Positions 1 to 6,413 of a stretch of 6,755 nucleotides of DNA are shown here, piece by piece. The DNA lies in the NCBI GenBank assembly GCA_022793975.1, contig JAAWDW010000112.1:1-6755 (forward strand). The letters are read 5' to 3'. Both the position numbers and the translations under genes were made by a program. Under the pieces are notes generated by a model, which was given only the letters and a program-made list of their open reading frames with translations, searched no databases and was not told the origin of the DNA. Position 1 is the first letter of the stretch. Each line of letters begins with the position of its first letter. This DNA is from Bacillota bacterium (GTDB lineage: Bacteria > Bacillota > Clostridia > Peptostreptococcales > Anaerovoracaceae).

Positions 1-2
1 CA

Positions 3-902
3 TTTTCCGAATTCTGCATAGAAACGGGAAATCTGGCGATGGGACTTATGGGTCCTGCTATCGGAGTATCTGTTGCCTGGGGGCTTAAAGCCCCGCCCAT
101 TGTACTCTTTGCAAGTGCAGTGACGGGAAGCATGGGTGCAGGTGTCGTGGCAGAGGTATTCGGATTTACGGTGTCCGGAGGCCCTGCAGGTGCGTTTCTC
201 GCGGCAGCTCTCGGTGCGGAATTCGGCAAAGCCGTGTCTAAGGAAACGAAGGCAGATATAATAATAACGCCCGCAGTGACACTCATAACAGGAATGCTTG
301 CGGCTAAACTGTTCGGACCGCCTGTTGGCGCTCTTATGTCGGGACTTGGAAATATAGTAATGACGGCGACAGATATGCAGCCGTTCCTCATGGGAATAGT
401 GGTTGCGGTTGTTGTCGGGCTTGCCTTAACGGCACCTATTTCAAGTGCGGCACTTTGTATAATGTTAGATCTTTCCGGAACAGCGGCGGGCGCAGCTACG
501 GTAGGCTGCTGTGCTCAAATGATCGGCTTTGCGGTTATCAGTTTTAAGGAAAACGGAGTGGGAGGTCTCATAGCACAGGGTATAGGTACGTCTATGCTTC
601 AGGTCTCAAATATTATAAAAAATCCGTGGATACTTGTGCCGCCGACGCTTGCGGCGGCGGTGCTGGGACCTGTTTCGACATGTATATTCAAAATGACAAA
701 TATACCTGCAGGTGCGGGAATGGGCACATCAGGGCTGGTAGGACAGATAGGAACTTTCACTTCTATGGGATTTTCGGCAAAAGTATTGATATTGGTGATA
801 GTTCTTCATATAACGCTGCCGGCAGTACTGTCGCTTATTTTTGACAGAGTACTTAAAAAGGCAGGCAGGATAAAAGCCGGAGACTATGCGCTCGAACTTT
901 AG
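3..902 (+). CDS. PTS sugar transporter subunit IIC-like membrane protein (5'-truncated by window edge)
   Basis: The frame is open from the left edge, so the true start lies outside; 299 residues are visible before TAG. Family knowledge: proteins of this kind (the PTS_EIIC_2 type) are membrane permeases of about 340 residues, so roughly 40-60 N-terminal residues are probably missing. In the sequence, several hydrophobic Gly/Ala-rich segments alternate with conserved-looking stretches: GPAIGVSVAWGLKAPP near the start, ETKADIIITPAVTLITG about a quarter of the way in, then APISSAALCIML, AAGAATVGCCAQMIGFAV and GAGMGTSGLVGQIGTFTSMG. These match my memory of that family. It would sit in the cytoplasmic membrane. 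No EIIA, EIIB or HPr gene is visible here, so sugar transport by the phosphotransferase mechanism is inferred from family naming only and the substrate is unknown. A weak hairpin at 988-1010 follows the gene. Confidence 0.82.
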   Translation, partial: FSEFCIETGNLAMGLMGPAIGVSVAWGLKAPPIVLFASAVTGSMGAGVVAEVFGFTVSGGPAGAFLAAALGAEFGKAVSKETKADIIITPAVTLITGMLAAKLFGPPVGALMSGLGNIVMTATDMQPFLMGIVVAVVVGLALTAPISSAALCIMLDLSGTAAGAATVGCCAQMIGFAVISFKENGVGGLIAQGIGTSMLQVSNIIKNPWILVPPTLAAAVLGPVSTCIFKMTNIPAGAGMGTSGLVGQIGTFTSMGFSAKVLILVIVLHITLPAVLSLIFDRVLKKAGRIKAGDYALEL

Positions 903-987
903 CACGTGTAAAAGGCAAGATTTGTTCGGCGTTAGCAGGAGAAAACAGAAAATCAGAAGTTTTGACGGAGAGATAATTTGACAGCGG

Positions 988-1010
988 ATAAACGGGCATT
1001 AGCCCTTTAT
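988..1010 (+). terminator. Weak hairpin between the permease gene and the next gene
   Basis: ATAAA (988-992) and GGGC (994-997) pair with GCCC (1002-1005) and TTTAT (1006-1010), leaving a single bulged C at 993 and a four-base loop ATTA. The stem is nine pairs, but the downstream sequence is A-rich rather than U-rich, so this is not a canonical intrinsic terminator. It could be a weak terminator or processing site behind the IIC-like gene, or a structure in the leader of the 1056 gene. I keep it only because the pairing is regular. Confidence 0.3.
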
Positions 1011-1055
1011 TAAAAAAACAAAATTACAAACTAAAATGAAAGGCAAAAGACAACA

Positions 1056-1589
1056 ATGGTAAACAAAAGCAAGACAAAAACAACAGTTATAACACAGACA
1101 GGAGTAATGCTGGCACTTCTCATAATTCTACAGGCAGTGACAAAACCTGCGGGAACGATAGTGACAGGTTCATGCGTAAATGCGGTGCTTGCAATGACCG
1201 CGTTGTGTGTAGGGCTTGCAGGAGGACTCATAGTGGCTGCGGTATCTCCGTTCTTTGCATTTATTCTCGGTATAGGCCCCGCATTTTTACCGCTTACGCC
1301 GATGATAGCGATAGGCAATATGGTATTCGTTACAGTTATGTGGCTTCTCTATGACAGAGCAGGCAAAGGAGTGCTTAATAAAGCTCTGACCTGGGCGGCT
1401 GCTGCACTTGCCAAGTTTGCGGCGCTGTATCTTCTCATCGTCAAAGGTGTATGCAAAATGATGCCGCTTCCGGAGCCGCAGGTACAGATGTTTTCAACGA
1501 TGTTCTCATTTCCGCAGCTTATTACCGCTGCGATAGGAGGCGCATCCGCGATATACATAGCAACGCTGATGAAAAGAGCAATGAGGTAA
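1056..1589 (+). CDS. ECF transporter S-component-like integral membrane protein
   Basis: The 177-residue product is almost entirely hydrophobic, with about six predicted membrane helices (roughly residues 13-28, 41-55, 57-76, 83-100, 112-130 and 152-172) and basic ends (KSKTKTT at the N-terminus, KRAMR at the C-terminus). Size and topology fit the substrate-binding S component of energy-coupling factor vitamin/micronutrient importers. The stretches VTGSCVNAVLA (37-47), SPFFAFILGIGPAF (64-77) and MFSFPQLITAAIGG (149-162) resemble a clostridial S-component family of unassigned substrate. No EcfA or EcfT genes are nearby, so it would rely on a shared energising module encoded elsewhere (inference). 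ATG 1056 is preceded by GAAAGG at 1038-1043, a spacing of 12 that is longer than ideal, so expression may be modest. No riboswitch that would reveal the ligand is recognisable upstream. Confidence 0.7.
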   Translation: MVNKSKTKTTVITQTGVMLALLIILQAVTKPAGTIVTGSCVNAVLAMTALCVGLAGGLIVAAVSPFFAFILGIGPAFLPLTPMIAIGNMVFVTVMWLLYDRAGKGVLNKALTWAAAALAKFAALYLLIVKGVCKMMPLPEPQVQMFSTMFSFPQLITAAIGGASAIYIATLMKRAMR

Positions 1590-1654
1590 GACCGTGCAGT
1601 CAGTCGAAGATTGATAACTGTGAAAGCGGAAAATATTTTTTAAGGATTTGTTTG

Positions 1655-1735
1655 AAAATAAAGATACAATTTCGGTACAGAATTGATTTTAAAGAAAAAT
1701 TTGTGCGGGAGATTGTATCTTTTTATTTAGTTTTT
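1655..1735 (+). terminator. Long imperfect hairpin with U-rich tail, probable (possibly bidirectional) terminator
   Basis: The stretch 1590-1891 has no gene and this is its main structure. AAAGATACAAT (1660-1670) pairs perfectly with ATTGTATCTTT (1712-1722), and three more pairs (one G-U) extend the stem inward to 1673/1709. After a small internal loop, 1675-1681 pairs with 1700-1706 with two wobbles, and AAAT at 1656-1659 can pair with ATTT at 1725-1728 across a two-base bulge. The 3' side runs into TTTTTATTTAGTTTTT. It begins about 70 bp after the stop of the S-component-like gene and would separate that gene from dapB. The A-rich 5' flank would give a U-rich tail on the opposite strand as well. 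Its stem is long for a simple terminator, so a small repeat element is an alternative. Confidence 0.6.
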
Positions 1736-1838
1736 GCGGTAAAAAGATAAATTCAATAGGTATAGTACTTATATTTCAAGGTCTTACGATAAATTTATAA
1801 ATAAAAACAATGCTAATAATCCCTGCGACCGAATATAT

Positions 1839-1866
1839 TTTACAAGGCAGACAGAAAAGTTATATG
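1839..1866 (+). promoter_or_regulatory. Possible weak promoter for dapB-dapH
   Basis: TTTACA (1839-1844) and TATATG (1861-1866) are separated by 16 bp, just upstream of the dapB ribosome binding site GGGGG at 1880-1884 (7 bp before ATG 1892). The -10 match is only 4/6 and lacks the conserved final T, and the leader would be about 20 nt. Other AT-rich -10-like strings upstream (TATAGT at 1761, AATAAT at 1815) have no acceptable -35 partner. I see no lysine riboswitch or T-box hallmark sequences in 1730-1890. Confidence 0.25.
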
Positions 1867-1891
1867 CAAAGTATAAAAAGGGGGATTTTAT

Positions 1892-2635
1892 ATGAAGATT
1901 GGTATTGTCGGCGCCGGAGCTATGGGCAAAACGGTGAACGAATATATAGAGGAAAGAAGAACAAAAGGAGAGGATTTTGAGAGCGTTGGTATGGCTGAGC
2001 TTATGGGCGGAGGCAGTATAGAGAGCGCTTTTTCCGAGACGCCTGATATAGTGATAGATTTCAGCAATCCGGCTAATATAGAAAAAACATGTGCGTATGC
2101 CGAAGAACATAGCATTCCTGCTGTGATAGCGACAACTGGCTGCGGTGATGTCGAGCGAGCACGTATAAATAAAGCGGCGGAAAAAGTACCTGTTGTCTTT
2201 TCCGCGAATTATTCTCTGGGAATTACTGTGATGGAAAGAGTTGCTGCGGAAATGACGGAGATACTCGGCGGCAATTTTGATATAGAAATAGTCGAAAAGC
2301 ACCACCGGAATAAACTCGATGCACCAAGCGGGACAGCGCTTCTTCTTGCAAATGCGATAAACAGCAGAGGAAATTATGAATTTACATACGGCAGATACGG
2401 TAGCAGTCTCAGAAAAAAACAGGAAATAGGTGTACACGCGGTACGCGGCGGCGGTATTGTGGGCGAACACTCAATAATCTTTGCAAGTGATGAAGAAGTG
2501 CTTGAAATAAAGCACCATGCGGCTTCAAAACGGATATTTGCTGTAGGAGCACTCAAGGCTGCTGAGTTTGTCATAAATAAGGAAATAGGACTTTACGATA
2601 TGAAGGATGTATTATGTCTGACGCAAAATCGATAA
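1892..2635 (+). CDS. dapB: 4-hydroxy-tetrahydrodipicolinate reductase
   Basis: DapB reduces 4-hydroxy-tetrahydrodipicolinate to tetrahydrodipicolinate with NAD(P)H in the cytoplasm, the second committed step of diaminopimelate and lysine synthesis. The 247-residue protein starts with a Rossmann nucleotide-binding motif, GAGAMG at 7-12. Its C-terminal half carries the family signature EKHHRNKLDAPSGTA at 135-149, with the proposed catalytic His137 and Lys141 and the substrate-binding SGT. Further family-like blocks are VRGGGIVGEHSIIF (184-197) and EIKHHAASKRIFAVGAL (205-221). The length is slightly short for the family (usually about 250-270), mainly from a brief N-domain region near residues 35-50. 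The start is supported by a strong G-rich ribosome binding site 7 bp upstream. The last 22 bp overlap dapH, indicating co-transcription and probably coupled translation. dapA is not in the window. Confidence 0.96.
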   Translation: MKIGIVGAGAMGKTVNEYIEERRTKGEDFESVGMAELMGGGSIESAFSETPDIVIDFSNPANIEKTCAYAEEHSIPAVIATTGCGDVERARINKAAEKVPVVFSANYSLGITVMERVAAEMTEILGGNFDIEIVEKHHRNKLDAPSGTALLLANAINSRGNYEFTYGRYGSSLRKKQEIGVHAVRGGGIVGEHSIIFASDEEVLEIKHHAASKRIFAVGALKAAEFVINKEIGLYDMKDVLCLTQNR

Positions 2636-3438
2636 TTGAATATATAAGAACGGCAAAAAAACGTACGCCGGTCAAAGCATACATAGGGCTGAAAACAGGT
2701 ATCAGATCGGAAACGCATATTGTAGCTAAAAACTGGCTTATATTGCAGCTTAAGAATACCTGCAGGGTCTTTGATTGCGGCAATACACTCATAGTATTCG
2801 GAGAGCTTGAAGATATTGAAGATGCGATAGACCAAATGGCAGAATACGGTTCAGAAGACCAAAGCGCAGGAAGCGTACAAACAAGTAGCGAGAGTACAGG
2901 CACAAGAACGAATATGCCTGTAAAAATCATAGACTTTGTTGAGATAGAAACGGAAGCCAGAAATTCAGCAATTCCGCTTCTTGACATATCAAAACTTGAT
3001 GCGCGCATAGAGCCGGGAGCAGTGATAAGAGGCAATGTGAAAATTGGAAAACAAGCGGTAATAATGATGGGAGCAATAATAAATATTGGTGCCGAAGTAG
3101 GAGCGCGGACGATGATAGATATGGGAGCTGTGCTTGGCGGACGGGTAATAGTAGGAGCAGATTGTCATATCGGTGCGGGTTGTGTGCTTGCCGGTGTGAT
3201 AGAGCCGGAAAGCGCCGAGCCTGTAGTAATAGAAGACGGTGTTTTTATAGGTGCAAATGCTGTCGTGATAGAAGGCTGCCGCATAGGTGCAAAATCGGTA
3301 ATAGGAGCAGGGGCAGTAGTGACAAGCGATATACCGCCGCATTCGCTCGTTGTAGGAGCGCCGGGGAGGGTTGTCAGAACTTTAGAGGGTAGTAAAACTG
3401 CGGTAAATGAAATAATAAAAGAACTGCGCGAGATTTAG
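2614..3438 (+). CDS. dapH: Tetrahydrodipicolinate N-acetyltransferase (DapH; also annotated as dapD acetyl type)
   Basis: This enzyme acetylates tetrahydrodipicolinate with acetyl-CoA, the step after DapB in the acetylase branch of diaminopimelate synthesis. Residues 1-75 match the DapH N-terminal domain (IIEYIRTAKKRTPVKAYI at 7-24; LIVFGELEDIEDAI at 59-72). NSAIPLLD (117-124) and ARIEPGAVIRGNV (130-142) lead into a left-handed beta-helix of hexapeptide repeats: VIMMGAIINIGAEVGART (149-166), LGGRVIVGADCHIGAGCVLAGV (174-195, conserved in pieces), VIEDGVFIGANAVV (205-218) and VIGAGAVVTSDIPP. The family is usually about 236 residues; this one has 274. The excess is an altered stretch near 27-55 and a Ser/Thr/Gln-rich linker at about 79-103. 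The start at 2614 has GAAGGA at 2602-2607 inside dapB. The downstream aminotransferase and deacetylase of this branch are not in the window. The stop codon lies within a hairpin. Confidence 0.95.
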   Translation: MSDAKSIIEYIRTAKKRTPVKAYIGLKTGIRSETHIVAKNWLILQLKNTCRVFDCGNTLIVFGELEDIEDAIDQMAEYGSEDQSAGSVQTSSESTGTRTNMPVKIIDFVEIETEARNSAIPLLDISKLDARIEPGAVIRGNVKIGKQAVIMMGAIINIGAEVGARTMIDMGAVLGGRVIVGADCHIGAGCVLAGVIEPESAEPVVIEDGVFIGANAVVIEGCRIGAKSVIGAGAVVTSDIPPHSLVVGAPGRVVRTLEGSKTAVNEIIKELREI

Positions 3439-3446
3439 CGCAGTTC
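3411..3446 (-). terminator. Rubrerythrin terminator lying across the dapH stop codon
   Basis: Read on the minus strand, GAACTGCGC (3446-3438) pairs perfectly with GCGCAGTTC (3429-3421) around an 8-base loop, and is followed directly by TTTTATTATT. That is a textbook intrinsic terminator, about 60 nt past the rubrerythrin stop at 3507. On the plus strand the same hairpin contains the dapH TAG in its loop/stem edge (3436-3438) but is followed by CGTAAAAG, with no U-tract. It should therefore act mainly on the leftward transcript, and any dapH termination here would be weak or need another factor. Confidence 0.75.
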
Positions 3447-3506
3447 CGTAAAAGCCACGGCTGAAAGCTTAAAGTTTAAAATCATCAGGCGCAGCGACTC
3501 ATATTT

Positions 3507-4046
3507 TTAATAATTTTCCGCTTTTTCCTGGAAGTATGCTTTAACATGCTTGCAGACAGGACATATTTCCGGTGCTGTAGTACCTTCGAATGTGTGGCCG
3601 CAATTTCTGCATATCCAGGTGATAGGCTGATCTTTTTCAAAGACACGGTTTGATTCGACATTAGCAAGAAGCTTGAGAAATCTTTCTTCATGTGCTTTTT
3701 CGATTTTGGCAACCTGTTCAAATTGAGTTGCGATATCAGAAAAGCCTTCTTCTCTTGCTTCTTTTGCAAACTGTGAGTACATTTCCGACCATTCGTAGTG
3801 CTCTCCGTTTGCCGCGATACGCAGGTTTTCGGCAGTATTCTGGCCCATACCGGAGAGTGCCTTAAACCACATTTCAGCATGTTCTTTTTCGTTGTTCGCA
3901 GTTTCCGTAAAAATAGCGGCAATCTGTTCGTAGCCGTCTTTCTTGGCAGCGCTGGCGAAGAATGTGTACTTGTTTCTTGCCTCCGATTCACCAGAAAAAG
4001 CAAAACGGAGATTTTGATCTGTCTTTGTTCCCATTAAATTATTCAT
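3507..4046 (-). CDS. rbr: Rubrerythrin
   Basis: Rubrerythrin is a cytoplasmic non-haem iron peroxidase that reduces hydrogen peroxide using electrons from NAD(P)H via rubredoxin-type donors, protecting anaerobes from oxidative stress. The 179-residue protein has the expected order: an N-terminal ferritin-like four-helix diiron domain and a C-terminal rubredoxin-like iron domain. Diiron ligands are visible: Glu20 in SGESEARNKY, Glu53 and His56 in NNEKEHAE, Glu82/Glu85 in NGEHYEW, and Glu116/His119 in IEKAHEE. The rubredoxin knuckles are CRNC (146-149) and CPVC (162-165). Its length is close to the well-studied enzyme (about 190). The start is fixed by AGGAGG (minus strand, 4058-4053), 6 bp before the ATG. 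It is a single-gene unit, convergent with dapH and divergent from the CYTH gene. I see no clear PerR-box palindrome upstream, and no convincing -35/-10 pair. Confidence 0.97.
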   Translation of the reverse strand: MNNLMGTKTDQNLRFAFSGESEARNKYTFFASAAKKDGYEQIAAIFTETANNEKEHAEMWFKALSGMGQNTAENLRIAANGEHYEWSEMYSQFAKEAREEGFSDIATQFEQVAKIEKAHEERFLKLLANVESNRVFEKDQPITWICRNCGHTFEGTTAPEICPVCKHVKAYFQEKAENY

Positions 4047-4138
4047 AGTTTACCTCCTAAGTAAAAATCCGTATTGTAAATATCAGTATGAAGTATCTCC
4101 CGGAAAACGGTAAAATATACAAGCTGCGGAGATTTTAC

Positions 4139-4167
4139 TTGTCTTTTAGCTGCAAAAATGTTAATAT
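4139..4167 (+). promoter_or_regulatory. Promoter of the CYTH-domain gene
   Basis: TTGTCT (4139-4144) and TAATAT (4162-4167) are separated by exactly 17 bp, giving a predicted transcription start near 4174 and a leader of about 68 nt before ATG 4242. The position lies in the divergent region between rbr and the CYTH gene. It also argues against translation from the upstream in-frame ATG at 4158, which would precede the transcript start. Confidence 0.55.
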
Positions 4168-4241
4168 CAATAAATGCGTTAAAAATGGAAGATAAGGAGC
4201 ATTCAAAGAAAGGAACAGACAAAAGAACGAAGGAAAGAACG

Positions 4242-4874
4242 ATGGAAATAGAAACAAAATATATAATCGCAGACAGAGAAACGGCAGACAAGCTGTGGGA
4301 AGATAAATTCCTCGCCTCTATGGAAGAAGAAGGATCGAGAGAAACTATTTATATGAAAGCTGTATATTTTGATACGGAAGATTCACTTCTTGCTGAAAAT
4401 GATATTGCATTTCGTGTTCGTGCGGAAGGAGACAGTATATTTGCAACTCTGAAATGGTCTGGGAAAAATGAAGGAGCATTGCATACGCGTGAAGAAATAA
4501 ATATTCCGGTAAGCGGAGAAACCTGTATGATAGCGCCTGATTTATCCGTTTTTAAAGAAAGTGAAATAGGAAAAGAACTTATACAACTTATTGGAGACAG
4601 GCGGCTTTTCAGTAATGTCGAAACCGGAGTTGTCAGAAGGCGTTTTAGAATTGATACGGGAAAGGCACTCATAGAAGTATCCGTTGATACTGGAGAAATA
4701 ATTACAAAAGGCGGAAATGAGCCTATATGTGAAGCAGAGTTCGAACTGTTTTCCGGTGATGAAGCGGAGCTTGAAAGAGTGAGCATGGCAGTAAAAGATA
4801 AATACGGACTTGTGCCGGGAGAGAAGAGTAAGTATGCAAGGGGACTGGAACTCGCGGCTAATGCAAAAAAATGA
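4242..4874 (+). CDS. CYTH-domain (triphosphate tunnel metalloenzyme) protein
   Basis: The frame is open from an ATG at 4158, but I place the start at 4242. The CYTH signature ExExK must lie at the N-terminus, AAGGA (4230-4234) is well spaced from this ATG, and the predicted transcription start is downstream of 4158. The product is then 210 residues. Tunnel residues in order: EIETK (2-6), YFDTED (42-47), FRVR (57-60), TLKW (69-72, Lys71), HTREE (81-85), VRRRFRI (131-137), IEVSVDTGEI (144-153), CEAEFEL (163-169) and KSKYARGL (195-202). These charged side chains line a beta-barrel tunnel that binds triphosphate with divalent metal. Family members include inorganic triphosphatase, thiamine triphosphatase and class IV adenylate cyclase. 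The sequence does not decide which; tripolyphosphatase is the commonest assignment for stand-alone bacterial members. No CHAD domain is fused. It appears to be monocistronic. Confidence 0.88.
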   Translation: MEIETKYIIADRETADKLWEDKFLASMEEEGSRETIYMKAVYFDTEDSLLAENDIAFRVRAEGDSIFATLKWSGKNEGALHTREEINIPVSGETCMIAPDLSVFKESEIGKELIQLIGDRRLFSNVETGVVRRRFRIDTGKALIEVSVDTGEIITKGGNEPICEAEFELFSGDEAELERVSMAVKDKYGLVPGEKSKYARGLELAANAKK

Positions 4875-4905
4875 CGACAAAAAGCGAAAAAATATAGTCT
4901 AAATG

Positions 4906-4946
4906 AAAAAAGAGCGCACTAAAATCAAAAAAATCTGCGCTTTTTT
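4906..4946 (+). terminator. Terminator after the CYTH gene, symmetric enough to act in both directions
   Basis: AGCGCA (4913-4918) pairs with TGCGCT (4936-4941), and flanking AAAAA can pair with the TTTTTT at 4941-4946 across one bulged G. The loop is 17 nt and A-rich. The 3' side continues TTTTTTAATTTTCTACTCTGTTTTT. On the other strand the hairpin is likewise followed by a U-run. It separates the CYTH gene from the tig promoter. An alternative pairing of AAAAAGCG (4879-4886) with CGCTTTTT (4938-4945) exists but would need a long loop. Confidence 0.7.
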
Positions 4947-4999
4947 AATTTTCTACTCTGTTTTTACAATTTTACCACATACTTTTTAGGTGTAATAAG

Positions 5000-5028
5000 T
5001 TTACTTTTCGCCGAAAAGGGAGTATAAT
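5000..5028 (+). promoter_or_regulatory. Promoter of trigger factor, with a palindrome in its spacer
   Basis: A consensus -10 TATAAT (5023-5028) lies 17 bp after TTTACT (5000-5005, 4/6 match to TTGACA), predicting a start near 5035 and a leader of about 50 nt. The region between the two boxes contains CTTTTC (5004-5009) and GAAAAG (5013-5018), a perfect 6-bp inverted repeat around GCC that could be a protein-binding site. The position makes it the likely promoter for tig and the following clpP. Confidence 0.68.
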
Positions 5029-5085
5029 TAAATGTAATTGTCTACTAATGAGAAAGTTTATTATTTCAGGAGGATATATATAATT

Positions 5086-6369
5086 ATGAAAACAACCCTT
5101 ATTTCAAAGGAAAACAACATTGCAAAATTTACAATGGAATTTACTGCCGAGGAATTTGATGCGGCAATAGTTAAGGCATATCAGAATACAAAAGACAGAT
5201 ATCCGGTTGATGGATTCCGCAAGGGAAAAGCACCGAGAAAGGTTATAGAAGCACGTTACGGAGAGGGCATTTTCTTTGAGGATGCCGTAAATGATATGTT
5301 CGCTGAAGGATATCCGCAGGCACTTGATGAGCTCAGCCTCGAAGTGCTTGAGCAGCCTAAGGCCGACTTTACGGATCTTGCCCAGGGTCAGGGATATACT
5401 GTAACAATTGAAGTTGAAACATACCCGGAAGTAACAGTTAAGGATTATAAAGGTATTGAAATAGAAAAGATAGTGCACGAAGTGACAGACGAAGACGTGA
5501 ACAATGAAATAGAAGCGGTAAGAAAAAGAAATGCACGTATGGTAGTAGTTGAAAGACCTGCAAAGGAAGGCGATACGGTACTTCTCGATTATGAAGGTTA
5601 TCTCGGAGATGAAAAGTTTGAGGGAGGCAGCGCTGAAAGATTTCCGCTTAGACTCGGTTCAGGGATGTTCATTCCGGGATTTGAAGAACAGCTCATCGGA
5701 GTTTCCACAAATGAGGAAAGAGATATAAATGTGACATTCCCTGAGGATTATCAGGCAGAGCATCTTGCAGGACAGCCGGTTGTGTTTAAGTGCAAGGTAC
5801 ATGAAGTAAAAGAAGAAGAGCTTCCGGAGGCAAATGATGAATTTGTAAAAGATATTTCTGAATTTGATACTCTTGATGAATATAAAGCCGATGTTAAGGC
5901 AAACCTTGAAAAGACGGCTGCCGCGAGAGCAGAGAACGAAATGAAAGACGCTGCCGTTCAGAAAGTATGCGAAGCGAACGAATTCGATGTGCCGCAGGCC
6001 CTCGTAAATGAGGAAATAGATGCGCGTATCCGTGAGTTTGATCAGACTTTAAGATATCAAGGCATAGATGTTGACAAGTATCTTGAAATGACAAACACAA
6101 CGATGGAAGATATGAGAAAGCAGATCGAAGGCGATTGTCTCAGGACAGTAAAGACAAAGATGGTGCTTAAAGCTGTTGCCGAGGCTGAAAAGATTGAGGT
6201 CAGCGATGAAGATATTGACAAGGAGTGTGCTCTTATCGGAATGCAGTATCAGATGGATACGGCAAAGGTAAGAGAAGCAATAGGCGCCCAGGGTATCGGT
6301 ATGGTAAGCAGCAACATTGCATTCAGAAAAGCGGTAGAGTTAATATTTGAAAACGCGGTTATAAAATAA
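5086..6369 (+). CDS. tig: Trigger factor (ribosome-associated chaperone and peptidyl-prolyl isomerase)
   Basis: Trigger factor binds next to the ribosomal exit tunnel, shields nascent chains and has prolyl isomerase activity. The 427-residue length is typical. The N-terminal ribosome-binding domain (about 1-110) carries the signature GFRKGKAP at 43-50. The FKBP-type isomerase domain spans about 155-242, with GDTVLLDYEGYLG (162-174), the conserved-looking GSGMFIPGFEEQLIG (191-205) and a VTFPEDY strand. The rest forms the helical chaperone arms, rich in charged residues. I place the start at ATG 5086, not the in-frame TTG at 5038: that TTG would lie almost at the predicted transcription start and adds 16 residues unlike the family. 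AGGAGG at 5068-5073 is 12 bp upstream, rather far but the only candidate. clpP follows after 44 bp with no terminator, the usual folding/proteolysis operon order. Confidence 0.97.
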   Translation: MKTTLISKENNIAKFTMEFTAEEFDAAIVKAYQNTKDRYPVDGFRKGKAPRKVIEARYGEGIFFEDAVNDMFAEGYPQALDELSLEVLEQPKADFTDLAQGQGYTVTIEVETYPEVTVKDYKGIEIEKIVHEVTDEDVNNEIEAVRKRNARMVVVERPAKEGDTVLLDYEGYLGDEKFEGGSAERFPLRLGSGMFIPGFEEQLIGVSTNEERDINVTFPEDYQAEHLAGQPVVFKCKVHEVKEEELPEANDEFVKDISEFDTLDEYKADVKANLEKTAAARAENEMKDAAVQKVCEANEFDVPQALVNEEIDARIREFDQTLRYQGIDVDKYLEMTNTTMEDMRKQIEGDCLRTVKTKMVLKAVAEAEKIEVSDEDIDKECALIGMQYQMDTAKVREAIGAQGIGMVSSNIAFRKAVELIFENAVIK

Positions 6370-6413
6370 TAAAAAGGGTATACGAGATTAAAACCGAATA
6401 GGAGGTGTGTTTT

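Noticed and set aside
978..983. TTGACA as a -35 box for the S-component-like gene
   Set aside because: At spacings of 16-19 bp downstream the sequence is TAGCCC/AGCCCT/GCCCTT/CCCTTT, none resembling TATAAT; AT-rich candidates lie 22 bp or more away.
984..1045. PreQ1-I-like riboswitch (hairpin followed by A-rich tail)
   Set aside because: The hairpin loop is only four bases and lacks the CUA-containing loop needed for the pseudoknot; the resemblance is limited to an A-rich tail.
1036..1062. Eight-codon upstream ORF (MKGKRQQW) overlapping the start at 1056
   Set aside because: There is no ribosome binding site before ATG 1036 and no codon pattern suggesting attenuation; a chance ORF is the simpler reading.
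1784..2470. Long minus-strand open frame across dapB
   Set aside because: It is antisense to a clear dapB, its translation is rich in Tyr/Phe/Cys/His with no family resemblance, and it lacks a ribosome binding site.
3485..4003. Second minus-strand frame within rubrerythrin
   Set aside because: It is a frame-shifted shadow of rbr, giving a Lys/Ser-rich translation with no domain.
4047..4138. PerR-type operator upstream of rubrerythrin
   Set aside because: AT-rich strings such as ATTGTAAATAT do not form the TTATAAT-N-ATTATAA palindrome.
4158..4241. N-terminal extension of the CYTH protein from ATG 4158 or ATG 4185
   Set aside because: Neither ATG has a ribosome binding site, 4158 precedes the predicted transcript start, and the CYTH ExExK motif begins right at the ATG 4242, which has a good site.
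5038..5085. Trigger factor starting at TTG 5038
   Set aside because: It would lie within a few bases of the predicted transcription start and adds residues unlike the family; ATG 5086 starts with the expected MKTTLISKE-type N-terminus.
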